DNA from: Methylococcaceae bacterium UBA1147
GTDB taxonomy: Bacteria > Pseudomonadota > Gammaproteobacteria > Methylococcales > UBA1147
Assembly: GCA_002311315.1 (NCBI GenBank)
Contig: DBZZ01000013.1
Coordinates: forward strand, 1,872-17,232
Direction of reading: 5' to 3'
Length of the DNA: 15,361 bases
The stretch's first letter is position 1. Each line of letters begins with the position of its first letter. The position numbers were made by a program, and so were the translations under genes. Shown here piece by piece: positions 1 through 6,005 of this stretch. Under the pieces are notes generated by a model that saw only the letters and a program-made list of their open reading frames with translations, was not told the DNA's origin and ran no database searches.

Positions 1-530
1 TTCTTTACGCGCTTCAATGCGTCCGAGACCCGGTGTTGACAGGATCCAGTTGCCGCTACGTTATTGGAGATACTGGTGGTTGCTTTCTGTATCTCCTTAA
101 TGGTTTTTACCTTTTCAAGTTCCCTCTTGTTCTTTTGGATAATCCTTTCACGTGAACGAATCAGCTTATTGATCACATTCACTTCACTCTCAAGCGCACG
201 ATGTTCGGCACTCTTGTCATCACGTTCGCTGGCGATATCTTCCAGACGCTCAGCAACTTCCTCCGCCAAGGATTCTTGACCCAAGTTAAGCGCTTCAATC
301 GCCTTGGCCTCATAATCTAGGTAATCATTGTTCAGGGTATTGATTTCCCTTTTCAGCTTGATTTCCGAAGCTTTCAGCCCGGTCAGGTTCTGCTTAGCTC
401 TGGCAATGGCGTTTTCCGCATCACGAATTTCTTGTTCCAGAATCCGTATCGCATTGGCATCGACAATTGCCTCACCGATTGAGCTGGTACCGCCACGGAC
501 CGCGGTAAACAGGTTTTTCAAAATACTCAT
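1..530 (-). CDS. PspA/IM30-family protein, YjfJ-like (partial, C-terminus off the left edge)
   Basis: About 176 residues are visible. It starts at the ATG at 530 (MSILKNLFTAVRGG...), behind the ribosome binding site GAGGTGAG. The chain is almost entirely charged heptad-like helix, as expected of the PspA/IM30 (ESCRT-III-like) fold. The segment EALNLGQESLAEEVAERLE and the later VSDALKRVK resemble my recollection of E. coli YjfJ (ALEALSKN...EVAEEIARLE; AESLKRLQ). There is no signal peptide or membrane span, so it is a cytoplasmic or peripheral membrane protein. PspA relatives form oligomers on the inner membrane and help maintain it under stress. It lies 13 bases after the DUF2170 gene, as yjfJ follows yjfI in E. 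coli. The protein should continue roughly 40-60 residues past the window. The family call is firm; the subfamily (YjfJ) is an inference. Confidence 0.85.
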   Translation of the reverse strand, partial: MSILKNLFTAVRGGTSSIGEAIVDANAIRILEQEIRDAENAIARAKQNLTGLKASEIKLKREINTLNNDYLDYEAKAIEALNLGQESLAEEVAERLEDIASERDDKSAEHRALESEVNVINKLIRSRERIIQKNKRELEKVKTIKEIQKATTSISNNVAATGSCQHRVSDALKRVK

Positions 531-543
531 CTCTCACCTCTGG

Positions 544-951
544 TTATGCAAGTAATGGTTCGATCGCCTCCAATACATCAATGGTATTTTCGGCCTGTAC
601 TTCCAGTTCATGAACAATGTTTTCGAAGCGTGTCCCCAGAGCCATCGCCCCAAACAGGATATAGGTGTCCCCCTGCAGACCAAATGCGCTCAGAGGAACC
701 GCCGGGGCCAGCTGCAACAGCATCTTGTTGAGATTCTCCATTTCGTTCGCCAGCACCTCAGATGTGTCGAACAACGATGTAACCGCCAGCAGTTGTGTTT
801 CAGTAACGGCCAGACGGATCGGAAATTCTTCGTTATTGGAACAGATAACCTCCGCAACACCATTCTCCAGAACAACCGCGTCAAATGAAGTTCCCTCTTC
901 TGTCACCTGGTCGTTTAATCGATATACCAGTTCTTCGAGCGTGATGGTCAT
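544..951 (-). CDS. DUF2170 family protein (YjfI-like)
   Basis: 135 residues starting MTITLEELVYRLN. I chose the ATG at 951 because a consensus AGGAG lies 6 bases upstream. An in-frame ATG at 999 has no such site and would add 16 unconserved residues. The length matches E. coli YjfI (about 133 residues). The acidic protein has an alpha/beta pattern with a hydrophobic core (FPIRLAVTETQLLAV, YILFGAMALGTRF) and no signal peptide, so it is probably cytoplasmic. Its biochemical function is unknown. In enterobacteria the gene sits directly before the PspA paralogue yjfJ, and the same order occurs here, which suggests the two proteins work together. It is part of the leftward polyamine run, 72 bases after the aminopropyltransferase stop codon. 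Confidence 0.82.
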   Translation of the reverse strand: MTITLEELVYRLNDQVTEEGTSFDAVVLENGVAEVICSNNEEFPIRLAVTETQLLAVTSLFDTSEVLANEMENLNKMLLQLAPAVPLSAFGLQGDTYILFGAMALGTRFENIVHELEVQAENTIDVLEAIEPLLA

Positions 952-1023
952 AGTATTCTCCTGTGTGATAATCTGGCCGGCAGGATACCCGAGCTTCATT
1001 ATCGCAACAATGATCGCGTCCGG

Positions 1024-2742
1024 TTAATCTTTCACCTGGGCAAAAAAGACGCCGTCTGCATTCTCCCAGGCTTCATGGTGATATCGATAAACCTGGTGAC
1101 TCCCCAGATGGTTTATTTCAATCCGGTCGGTATCGGCAAAATAGGATGGCGCAAAGATAAAAGCCGCCTCCAATGCCTCTTTTGAGACCCATGAGTCAGC
1201 CACTGGCATTTTCTCTACCTGCACTATCCGCTGAGACGCCATGAGACCACGAACCGTACCGATCGTCCATCCCCACTCCCCAAAAGTCGGTACATTCGTG
1301 TGATACTGTTCGGTCAGGTAGCCTGCAGACCTGACCGTTTTTCCGATAGAAATAAACGCCTTCTTTGCATGATAGGGTGAGGTTGACTGAACAACCATGG
1401 CTCCATCTCCTGACAGAATCTCTTTTAGTCTGGCGTAAAAGAAATCCGAATAAAGCTTGTTCAGATCAGGATGGCTTGGGTCGGGTAGATCGACAATCAC
1501 CGTGTCGAAACGGCGACCTTCGGACACAAACTTTTCCACCTCAATGAAAGCGTCACCCAAGACCACCGAAACCCGTGGATCATTGAGTGAATTTTTGTTC
1601 AGCTTCAAAATGGTCTGCCTGACAGCGTCAGACAATTCCGGATCCTTTCCTTGGAACAGGGCAATCATGCCAGCATCCAGGTCGACCAATGTCACCCGCC
1701 GAGGATTCCAGCGAAGAATGTCACGCACCGCCATTCCATCGCCGCCTCCGATCACCAGCACCTCATCGTGCCGGGCAGAAGCCAGTAGTGCCGGATAAAC
1801 CAGATAGCTGTGGTAGATGTTCTCGTCGTTACTAGAAAACTGTAAACGCCCGTTAATGTAGAGGCTGAGGACGCTAGGCAGTCCCTGTCCAACCTTTCGT
1901 TGGGTGAGTGTAAGGTGCTGGTAGGGAGTCACCCTGCTGTAAACTGGGGTGTCCTTGAACAAGGCATAATTCAGTTGTAAAACCCAGTCGTTGCCATTCA
2001 GCCCCAACACCACAAGCAGGACCGCGAGGCCGGCATGGGTCACCCAAAGCCTGGTCGGACGAAGGATCTCTCCTTGGTAACGCCAGAGAAACACCAGCCC
2101 GATGATCAGGTTGATTGTAGCGGTCCCGACTGCTGCTGCCATGATCGGAATGTGCAGACAAACCGCGACCCAGATTGCAGCCCCAATTCCTGCACCAATG
2201 TAATCCGCCCCATAAATCGTGCCTGTATTGTGCATCAGGTGCTGGCCATGAATCTGCTCACGCACCCTGGCAATGAGCGGAATTTCCATCCCGATCATTG
2301 CGCCAAGAATGAATCCAGCTATAAACGGCGTATAGTGCGCCAGCGTTTGTAACGTAGAAATAAATCCGCCGTCTGTCGTGATCGATGGATGCAGTCCGTA
2401 GATTTGCTGCAACCATTCCGGCAGGGTATAGGTCAAACCGACCATGCCGGCCATCACCAGAACGGAGCAACTGCCGGCCAGACCAATCCCAACCTCTAGC
2501 CAAGCAAAGCCGGTAAATGGGCATTTGATGCATCGAGCTAAAAAAGCCCCAATGCCCATTGCCACAATCATGATGCCGATCATGGCATAGATCGCCGTTT
2601 CTACGGCCCCTAGAATCCGCCCCGCGTAATGTGCCAGCAAGTACTCATATATCAGCCCACAGCCAGCAAGAATGACCATGCTCCCTATGAGAAGAACATC
2701 ATGGCCGACCAATCTTCGGGCTAACGGCCCAGCAATTTGCAT
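1024..2742 (-). CDS. Membrane-anchored polyamine aminopropyltransferase (spermidine synthase-like)
   Basis: 572 residues. The first ~255 contain about seven hydrophobic spans (first near 16-36 and 50-70, last near 235-250). The remainder is a spermidine-synthase domain. The methyltransferase-like site is visible: GGGDG (about 331-335) for decarboxylated SAM, LVDLDAGM for the acidic ribose ligand, GDAF, and VDLPDPSHP in place of the usual DCTDPIGP, keeping the catalytic aspartate. NDENIYH matches the conserved DE-x-IYH segment of SpeE. Near the C-terminus PTFGEWGWTIGT replaces the PTYYGG region of classical SpeE, so the acceptor pocket may differ. The expected reaction is transfer of an aminopropyl group from decarboxylated SAM to an amine. 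Soluble SpeE is about 290 residues, so this is the membrane-fused form. The SAM decarboxylase in the same run would supply its donor. The ATG at 2742 has only a weak GAGAA upstream. Confidence 0.88.
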   Translation of the reverse strand: MQIAGPLARRLVGHDVLLIGSMVILAGCGLIYEYLLAHYAGRILGAVETAIYAMIGIMIVAMGIGAFLARCIKCPFTGFAWLEVGIGLAGSCSVLVMAGMVGLTYTLPEWLQQIYGLHPSITTDGGFISTLQTLAHYTPFIAGFILGAMIGMEIPLIARVREQIHGQHLMHNTGTIYGADYIGAGIGAAIWVAVCLHIPIMAAAVGTATINLIIGLVFLWRYQGEILRPTRLWVTHAGLAVLLVVLGLNGNDWVLQLNYALFKDTPVYSRVTPYQHLTLTQRKVGQGLPSVLSLYINGRLQFSSNDENIYHSYLVYPALLASARHDEVLVIGGGDGMAVRDILRWNPRRVTLVDLDAGMIALFQGKDPELSDAVRQTILKLNKNSLNDPRVSVVLGDAFIEVEKFVSEGRRFDTVIVDLPDPSHPDLNKLYSDFFYARLKEILSGDGAMVVQSTSPYHAKKAFISIGKTVRSAGYLTEQYHTNVPTFGEWGWTIGTVRGLMASQRIVQVEKMPVADSWVSKEALEAAFIFAPSYFADTDRIEINHLGSHQVYRYHHEAWENADGVFFAQVKD

Positions 2743-2797
2743 GCTTAACTAGTTCTCGTAGAGTTACGAGCTGGTTGTCGGCTTAAGAACGAGACTC

Positions 2798-2836
2798 AAA
2801 AGCCTCCAGCTTGGAAGGCTATCCCTCAATGGAGGG
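2798..2836 (-). promoter_or_regulatory. Tandem hairpins before the aminopropyltransferase gene (possible attenuator)
   Basis: In the 134-base gap between the DUF350 gene and the aminopropyltransferase, two stem-loops sit in tandem. On the minus strand the first is CCCTC/GAGGG with a 4-base loop. The second is AGCCTTCC/GGAGGCT with one bulged base, and it is followed directly by TTTT. This is the shape of a weak intrinsic terminator inside the operon, so it could reduce transcription into the downstream genes. The T run is short, so termination is uncertain. Confidence 0.4.
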
Positions 2837-2876
2837 CACGCTCGATCGCATGACAAAGAATTTAGCCAGATAATCC

Positions 2877-3812
2877 TTAGCCAAACAGGGAACTCACAAT
2901 CAATCCAACGGCGATGAAAAGAGTGGCCTCGATGAAGGCCACTCCAATGTTCTGCTGGTCATCTACTTCCTCAATGACATTGATATTTCGCAGAACAGCG
3001 TGACGCGCAATTCCGGCAAGCGCACTAATAACAATCGTGATGATCAACGAGACAAAAAGCCATTGAGAGCCTAATGTAATCAATGCCATGGATTGGATCC
3101 CCGCCCCGGCGCCAAAGAATTGCCCCAGATCTCCACCGAGTTGATAAGGCACCAGGCCCGAGGCGGCTTTCACCGCCAACGCCGCCCCCAGGACGTGGCC
3201 CAAGTATCGAATCGCCAACGCCGCATTGCCATTTTCAATTGCGCCTTGGAGAGTCGCACCATGATGCCGCCTTCGGTAAACCAGTCCGCGCAGCCGTGTT
3301 GTCGTCAACAAAACCAGTTGAGCGAGAAAAAAGAGAAAGACCACCACAAGGGCACCCAGTGGGGATTCTGAATCCACCCACTGTGCTGAAGTATTGATGA
3401 TGGAACCCAAAGCAACGAGATTCGCTGCCTGAACGATACCTGCTGCGGTATTTTGTTCACGAATCTGTGTTTTGATGGAAAAACGATGAAAGATTATCCG
3501 GTCATTGATGATGCATCCGAGCTTCAACAAAATAATGCCGAGACCGGCATATACGGCAACGCTCAACACTTCGCTCGCCAAATCCGTATGAGCTTCTCCA
3601 GTCACTGCTCCGGCCAGCACTAGAGCCAAGGCAAGCGTACCCCCTGCGCAGGAGATTCCGAAAGCGTAGTTGTCTTTCGATGCTAGCTCGGTTGTCGTAT
3701 CCACCCCGATCAAAAGCCCCTGAAAGTAACGCAACGCATAGAGAGCTCCAATGGCAATGAACAAGTCAATCAAGAGAAATTCGATCGACAATATTGAAAA
3801 ACCATTATTCAT
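2877..3812 (-). CDS. Membrane protein with two DUF350 units (YjfL-like)
   Basis: 311 residues and roughly eight hydrophobic spans, with no signal peptide and no catalytic motif that I recognise. E. coli YjfL is a single DUF350 unit of about 132 residues. Here the N-terminal half ends in QNTAAGIVQAANLVALGSII, which closely resembles the HNTAAGMFMGTAALAGGIF end of YjfL. The C-terminal half repeats the pattern, with DDQQNIGVAFIEATLFIAVG at the equivalent position. I therefore read it as a tandem duplication, joined by a basic loop (YRRRHHG, about residues 180-186). DUF350 proteins are inner-membrane proteins of unknown function that often sit near PspA paralogues. GGAG upstream of the ATG at 3812 supports the start. 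The gene follows the lipoprotein gene by 20 bases, consistent with one transcript. Confidence 0.85.
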   Translation of the reverse strand: MNNGFSILSIEFLLIDLFIAIGALYALRYFQGLLIGVDTTTELASKDNYAFGISCAGGTLALALVLAGAVTGEAHTDLASEVLSVAVYAGLGIILLKLGCIINDRIIFHRFSIKTQIREQNTAAGIVQAANLVALGSIINTSAQWVDSESPLGALVVVFLFFLAQLVLLTTTRLRGLVYRRRHHGATLQGAIENGNAALAIRYLGHVLGAALAVKAASGLVPYQLGGDLGQFFGAGAGIQSMALITLGSQWLFVSLIITIVISALAGIARHAVLRNINVIEEVDDQQNIGVAFIEATLFIAVGLIVSSLFG

Positions 3813-3832
3813 GCTGTTTCTCCGATACTAGA

Positions 3833-4762
3833 TTACTTGCCACGACTACCACTGCGCGCACGAGCCGACGCAGAGCGAGCTGACGCAGTTCTCCGCAGGT
3901 TGGATTCCGCCTTACTTTTTTTACGGACGTTCGCCGATCCGCCTGACCGGGTCCTGGCATAGGGGCTCTGGAATGTTCTAGTTCGTCCCTTGAATTTCTG
4001 TACCCGAGCATCCTGGCGCTTTTGTGTAGACGGCGAATTATAGTAGCTGCGCCCATAATCACTATAATAACTATAGGGTCGCTGACCTGCCCAGTAGCCA
4101 TAACCAATAGGCCGATAAAACATGGCGTTGAAAAAGGCATACCTTCCGTACCATCCCCAGAAGGAAGAGCCATACTGATCCTGTCTCCATTGGCCATAAT
4201 TTGGATTTCCAATCAATTGGCTGCCTGCACCAAGGTCGGTGCTTTGATTTGCCAACTGGGTGGCTTCTTTGCTCATGGACTCGACCCGGGCCAGTGTTCC
4301 ATTGGACATGTCGGCCAGCACGTTGATGGGGTCAGTCAGCATCATTCCAAATCTTTCCGGTTCGGCAGCTATCTTAATCCTGTCGAATTCGTCCAGCAGA
4401 TCCGCCGCGACTGCATTGTCGAGGATAGCCTCGCCAATCCGATTGTTTGCCAACGCTAGCCTTTCCTGCAATCCCCTCACGATGGGACCTTCGATGGTTC
4501 CGTCTGCAGCCAAGGCCTCGGCAATATTCTTCAACTCCGGCGAGTCGTGTTTTACAACATCCGCATATTCTTTCAATAACCTAACATTGGTAATGCGGCT
4601 TCCCTGCTCTATGTTGGAGACAAGTAATTCTATTTTGGATTTAGCGCTAGTTGAACGCTCATGAAGCTCTTGTTCTGAGGTACCACATCCGTTCAAACCA
4701 AAAACAACGAGCAAAGTGATCCACGTCACGCAGACCACGTTCATTGTCTGCTTGTTGATCAC
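3833..4762 (-). CDS. Uncharacterised lipoprotein with Tyr/Gly-rich and basic Arg/Ser-rich C-terminal tail
   Basis: 309 residues. The N-terminus is a lipoprotein signal: hydrophobic WITLLVVFGL followed by the lipobox-like LNGC, which places the lipidated cysteine near residue 26. The -2 residue is Asn, which is unusual. Residues ~30-175 are predicted helical and hydrophilic. Residues ~195-240 are rich in Tyr, Gly and Trp (FWGWYGRYAFF, YSYYSDYGRSYY). The last ~60 residues are strongly basic and low-complexity, ending RTASARSASARARSGSRGK. The GTG start at 4762 overlaps the upstream stop codon as GTGA and has AGGA upstream, which suggests translational coupling to the SAM decarboxylase. An inner ATG at 4744 is possible. 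I do not recognise the family. Being tied to a polyamine/PspA run, it may be the envelope-side component, but that is inference. It is not clearly a YjfM (DUF1190) protein. Confidence 0.78.
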   Translation of the reverse strand: MINKQTMNVVCVTWITLLVVFGLNGCGTSEQELHERSTSAKSKIELLVSNIEQGSRITNVRLLKEYADVVKHDSPELKNIAEALAADGTIEGPIVRGLQERLALANNRIGEAILDNAVAADLLDEFDRIKIAAEPERFGMMLTDPINVLADMSNGTLARVESMSKEATQLANQSTDLGAGSQLIGNPNYGQWRQDQYGSSFWGWYGRYAFFNAMFYRPIGYGYWAGQRPYSYYSDYGRSYYNSPSTQKRQDARVQKFKGRTRTFQSPYARTRSGGSANVRKKSKAESNLRRTASARSASARARSGSRGK

Positions 4763-5184
4763 CTTGGACTTCCTATTGGCTGTTCTTCATTCATCGATGC
4801 ATCTGCCGAAAAGCAGGATTTCAAGGCGTTCTCCTGAACACCTTCAGGTCGTTCTCGACTGATGATTCTTATCGAAGTTACGGCATCCGGACAAGCTGTG
4901 GTAATGATTTCTGCGGCCTTCTCTGGCCTGCTGTCACCACACATAAAAAGATCGAATGCAGCGTAATCGCATTCGGGCCAAGTATGAACAGTAATATGAG
5001 ATTCGGCCAGCAAGACGACTCCCGTAATTCCTTTACCCAGCCCAAATGAATGAAAAAATGTACGGAGTATAGTCGCCCCGCCACCTTCAGCCGCCGCTAC
5101 AAGTAATGTTTCCAGTTCCCTTTCACTAAGCCGCGCCTGCCCACCGCGGCATTCGATAATCAGGTGACGACCCATGCTTGACAT
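4759..5184 (-). CDS. speH: S-adenosylmethionine decarboxylase proenzyme (prokaryotic short form)
   Basis: 141 residues, the size of the short bacterial/archaeal SpeH class. The processing site is clear: LLAESHITVHTWPE has Glu61-Ser62, where the chain self-cleaves and Ser62 becomes the pyruvoyl cofactor. His67 and Cys82 (FMCGD) correspond to the processing and proton-donor residues of the Thermotoga enzyme. It converts SAM to decarboxylated SAM, the aminopropyl donor for spermidine-type polyamines, in the cytoplasm. The start at 5184 has AGGGA at a good distance; an ATG nine bases inside lacks one. It is the first gene of the leftward run and overlaps the lipoprotein gene by four bases. The substrate-side partner is the membrane aminopropyltransferase two genes downstream. 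Some annotators call this short form speD. Confidence 0.93.
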   Translation of the reverse strand: MSSMGRHLIIECRGGQARLSERELETLLVAAAEGGGATILRTFFHSFGLGKGITGVVLLAESHITVHTWPECDYAAFDLFMCGDSRPEKAAEIITTACPDAVTSIRIISRERPEGVQENALKSCFSADASMNEEQPIGSPR

Positions 5185-5214
5185 TGTGCTTCCCTACAAC
5201 CCAAAAACAAGATG

Positions 5215-5246
5215 ATTATGGCAACACTAACCTGATCGGTTGTCAA
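5215..5246 (-). promoter_or_regulatory. Candidate promoter of the polyamine/PspA run
   Basis: On the minus strand a perfect TTGACA (5246-5241) lies upstream of CATAAT (5220-5215), a 5/6 match to TATAAT. The spacer is 20 bases, longer than the ideal 17, so the pair may not act together. The -35 element is embedded in the palindrome GTCAATTGAC, which could be a repressor or activator site. It sits 31-62 bases before the SAM decarboxylase start. Confidence 0.4.
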
Positions 5247-5738
5247 TTGACCAAGTCTTGTACCTCTAGCAATCGGTATCAAACTCAATGGGCCGGATCG
5301 CATGCCAATAGATGCTGAAGGACCCAATTAAAATTTAACCGGGTGATGTCTTCCTTCGTATGGGGCGTTTGGATGCTGCCTGAGGCAATGCTACACCTGG
5401 TCGACTTCCGTTCACAGTTCGTGTTTCGCACGGCAACGAGCCTTAGTTTGAAACCCTGATCTAGATCAGGGTAAACTCTCAGATAGAGGCGGTTAATACT
5501 ATAACGACCATTCGGCCAGAGTAATTAGATTGATGTGTCTCATTTTCTGATATTGACCGTTAGAATGGCAACGGCATGCGAGGCTCACTTATGAAATGCC
5601 TCATGGTTCCGTGCTGAACAGACTGGAACTTTCAATCTTCATCCCTTATCCAAGGTTTAACTGGCGACCGAAATCACTGTCAGGATGTATGCTTCCAGTA
5701 CAGTGTCCAGCAATGGAAAATGGGGGTATATTTTTAGT
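5247..5738. other. Gene-free stretch between the polyamine run and the dehydrogenase leader
   Basis: No convincing gene is visible on either strand. It contains the palindrome at 5453-5472, a possible -10 region near 5493-5502, and a small hairpin (GAGGC 5580-5584 / GCCTC 5598-5602, with flanking CAT/ATG pairing across a 2-base bulge). A 48-codon frame from 5596 has no ribosome binding site and no recognisable motif. The stretch is A/T-richer than the flanking genes. Confidence 0.6.
5453..5472. promoter_or_regulatory. Perfect palindrome, FNR/CRP-family-like operator
   Basis: ACCCTGATCTAGATCAGGGT is a perfect 20-base palindrome. Its core TGAT-N4-ATCA matches the FNR/ANR/DNR half-site layout (TTGAT-N4-ATCAA) except for C/G at the outer positions. 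Imperfect outer arms AGTTT (5445-5449) and AAACT (5473-5477) extend the dyad. The centre at 5462.5 lies about 41 bases before a plausible rightward transcription start near 5504-5509, with -10-like TACTAT at 5497-5502. This is the activator spacing of class II FNR promoters. No similar arrangement is seen leftward. Confidence 0.5.
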
Positions 5739-5766
5739 CTGATAAATAACGATCAACCATTATAAT
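5739..5766 (+). promoter_or_regulatory. Promoter candidate for the short-chain dehydrogenase
   Basis: A perfect TATAAT at 5761-5766 is preceded, with a 16-base spacer, by CTGATA at 5739-5744, a 4/6 match to TTGACA. The predicted start is near 5773, giving a leader of about 230 bases before the ATG at 6006. Confidence 0.5.
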
Positions 5767-5777
5767 GTAGTTCAGCC

Positions 5778-5812
5778 ATATTGATGGCGTCAGCCGGGGA
5801 CGCGATCAATAT
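5778..5812 (+). promoter_or_regulatory. 14-bp hairpin at the predicted start of the dehydrogenase leader
   Basis: ATATTGATGGCGTC (5778-5791) pairs with GACGCGATCAATAT (5799-5812) with a single G/G mismatch and a 7-base loop. It begins about 5 bases after the predicted transcription start. It could act as a 5' stabilising stem in RNA or as a DNA dyad operator. There is no T run, so it is not a terminator. Confidence 0.5.
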
Positions 5813-5980
5813 CCTGATCCTTTCCCTCGACGTGGCAGCAAACCCTGTTAACGGTTGCCTCGACGCTGAGGAATCGGCAATATTCCAATGTCGGAGCTGG
5901 TTTTGCCGCCAGAGGTGCTTCCTGCTGCAATTGTTCATGTTGCCGAGCAGGCCTCTTCTAAAGCGACATCCCGGGCCAGC

Positions 5981-5998
5981 CCCGCACGAAAGCGGGAG
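5981..5998 (+). promoter_or_regulatory. Hairpin covering the dehydrogenase ribosome binding site
   Basis: CCCGC (5981-5985) pairs with GCGGG (5992-5996) around a 6-base loop. The ribosome binding site GGGAG (5994-5998) lies partly in the 3' arm, 7 bases before the ATG at 6006. This 5-bp GC stem could limit ribosome access. Whether it competes with another fold cannot be told from inspection. Confidence 0.4.
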
Positions 5999-6005
5999 AA
6001 CCACT

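Noticed and set aside
3805..4212. 135-codon minus-strand frame inside the lipoprotein gene
   Set aside because: It is an out-of-frame shadow of the lipoprotein, whose signal peptide, coupling and ribosome site are clear.
3833..4762. Assignment of the lipoprotein as YjfM (DUF1190)
   Set aside because: Position and a Tyr-rich region are suggestive, but I see no convincing residue-level match to DUF1190.
5596..5742. 48-codon frame (MPHGSVLNRLEL...) on the plus strand
   Set aside because: No ribosome binding site and no recognisable motif; the length is expected by chance.
5781..6005. In-frame N-terminal extension of the short-chain dehydrogenase (75 residues)
   Set aside because: It is unlike any SDR N-terminus, overlaps two leader hairpins, and a good ribosome site and standard start (MGSFSGKRVIISGG) lie at 6006.
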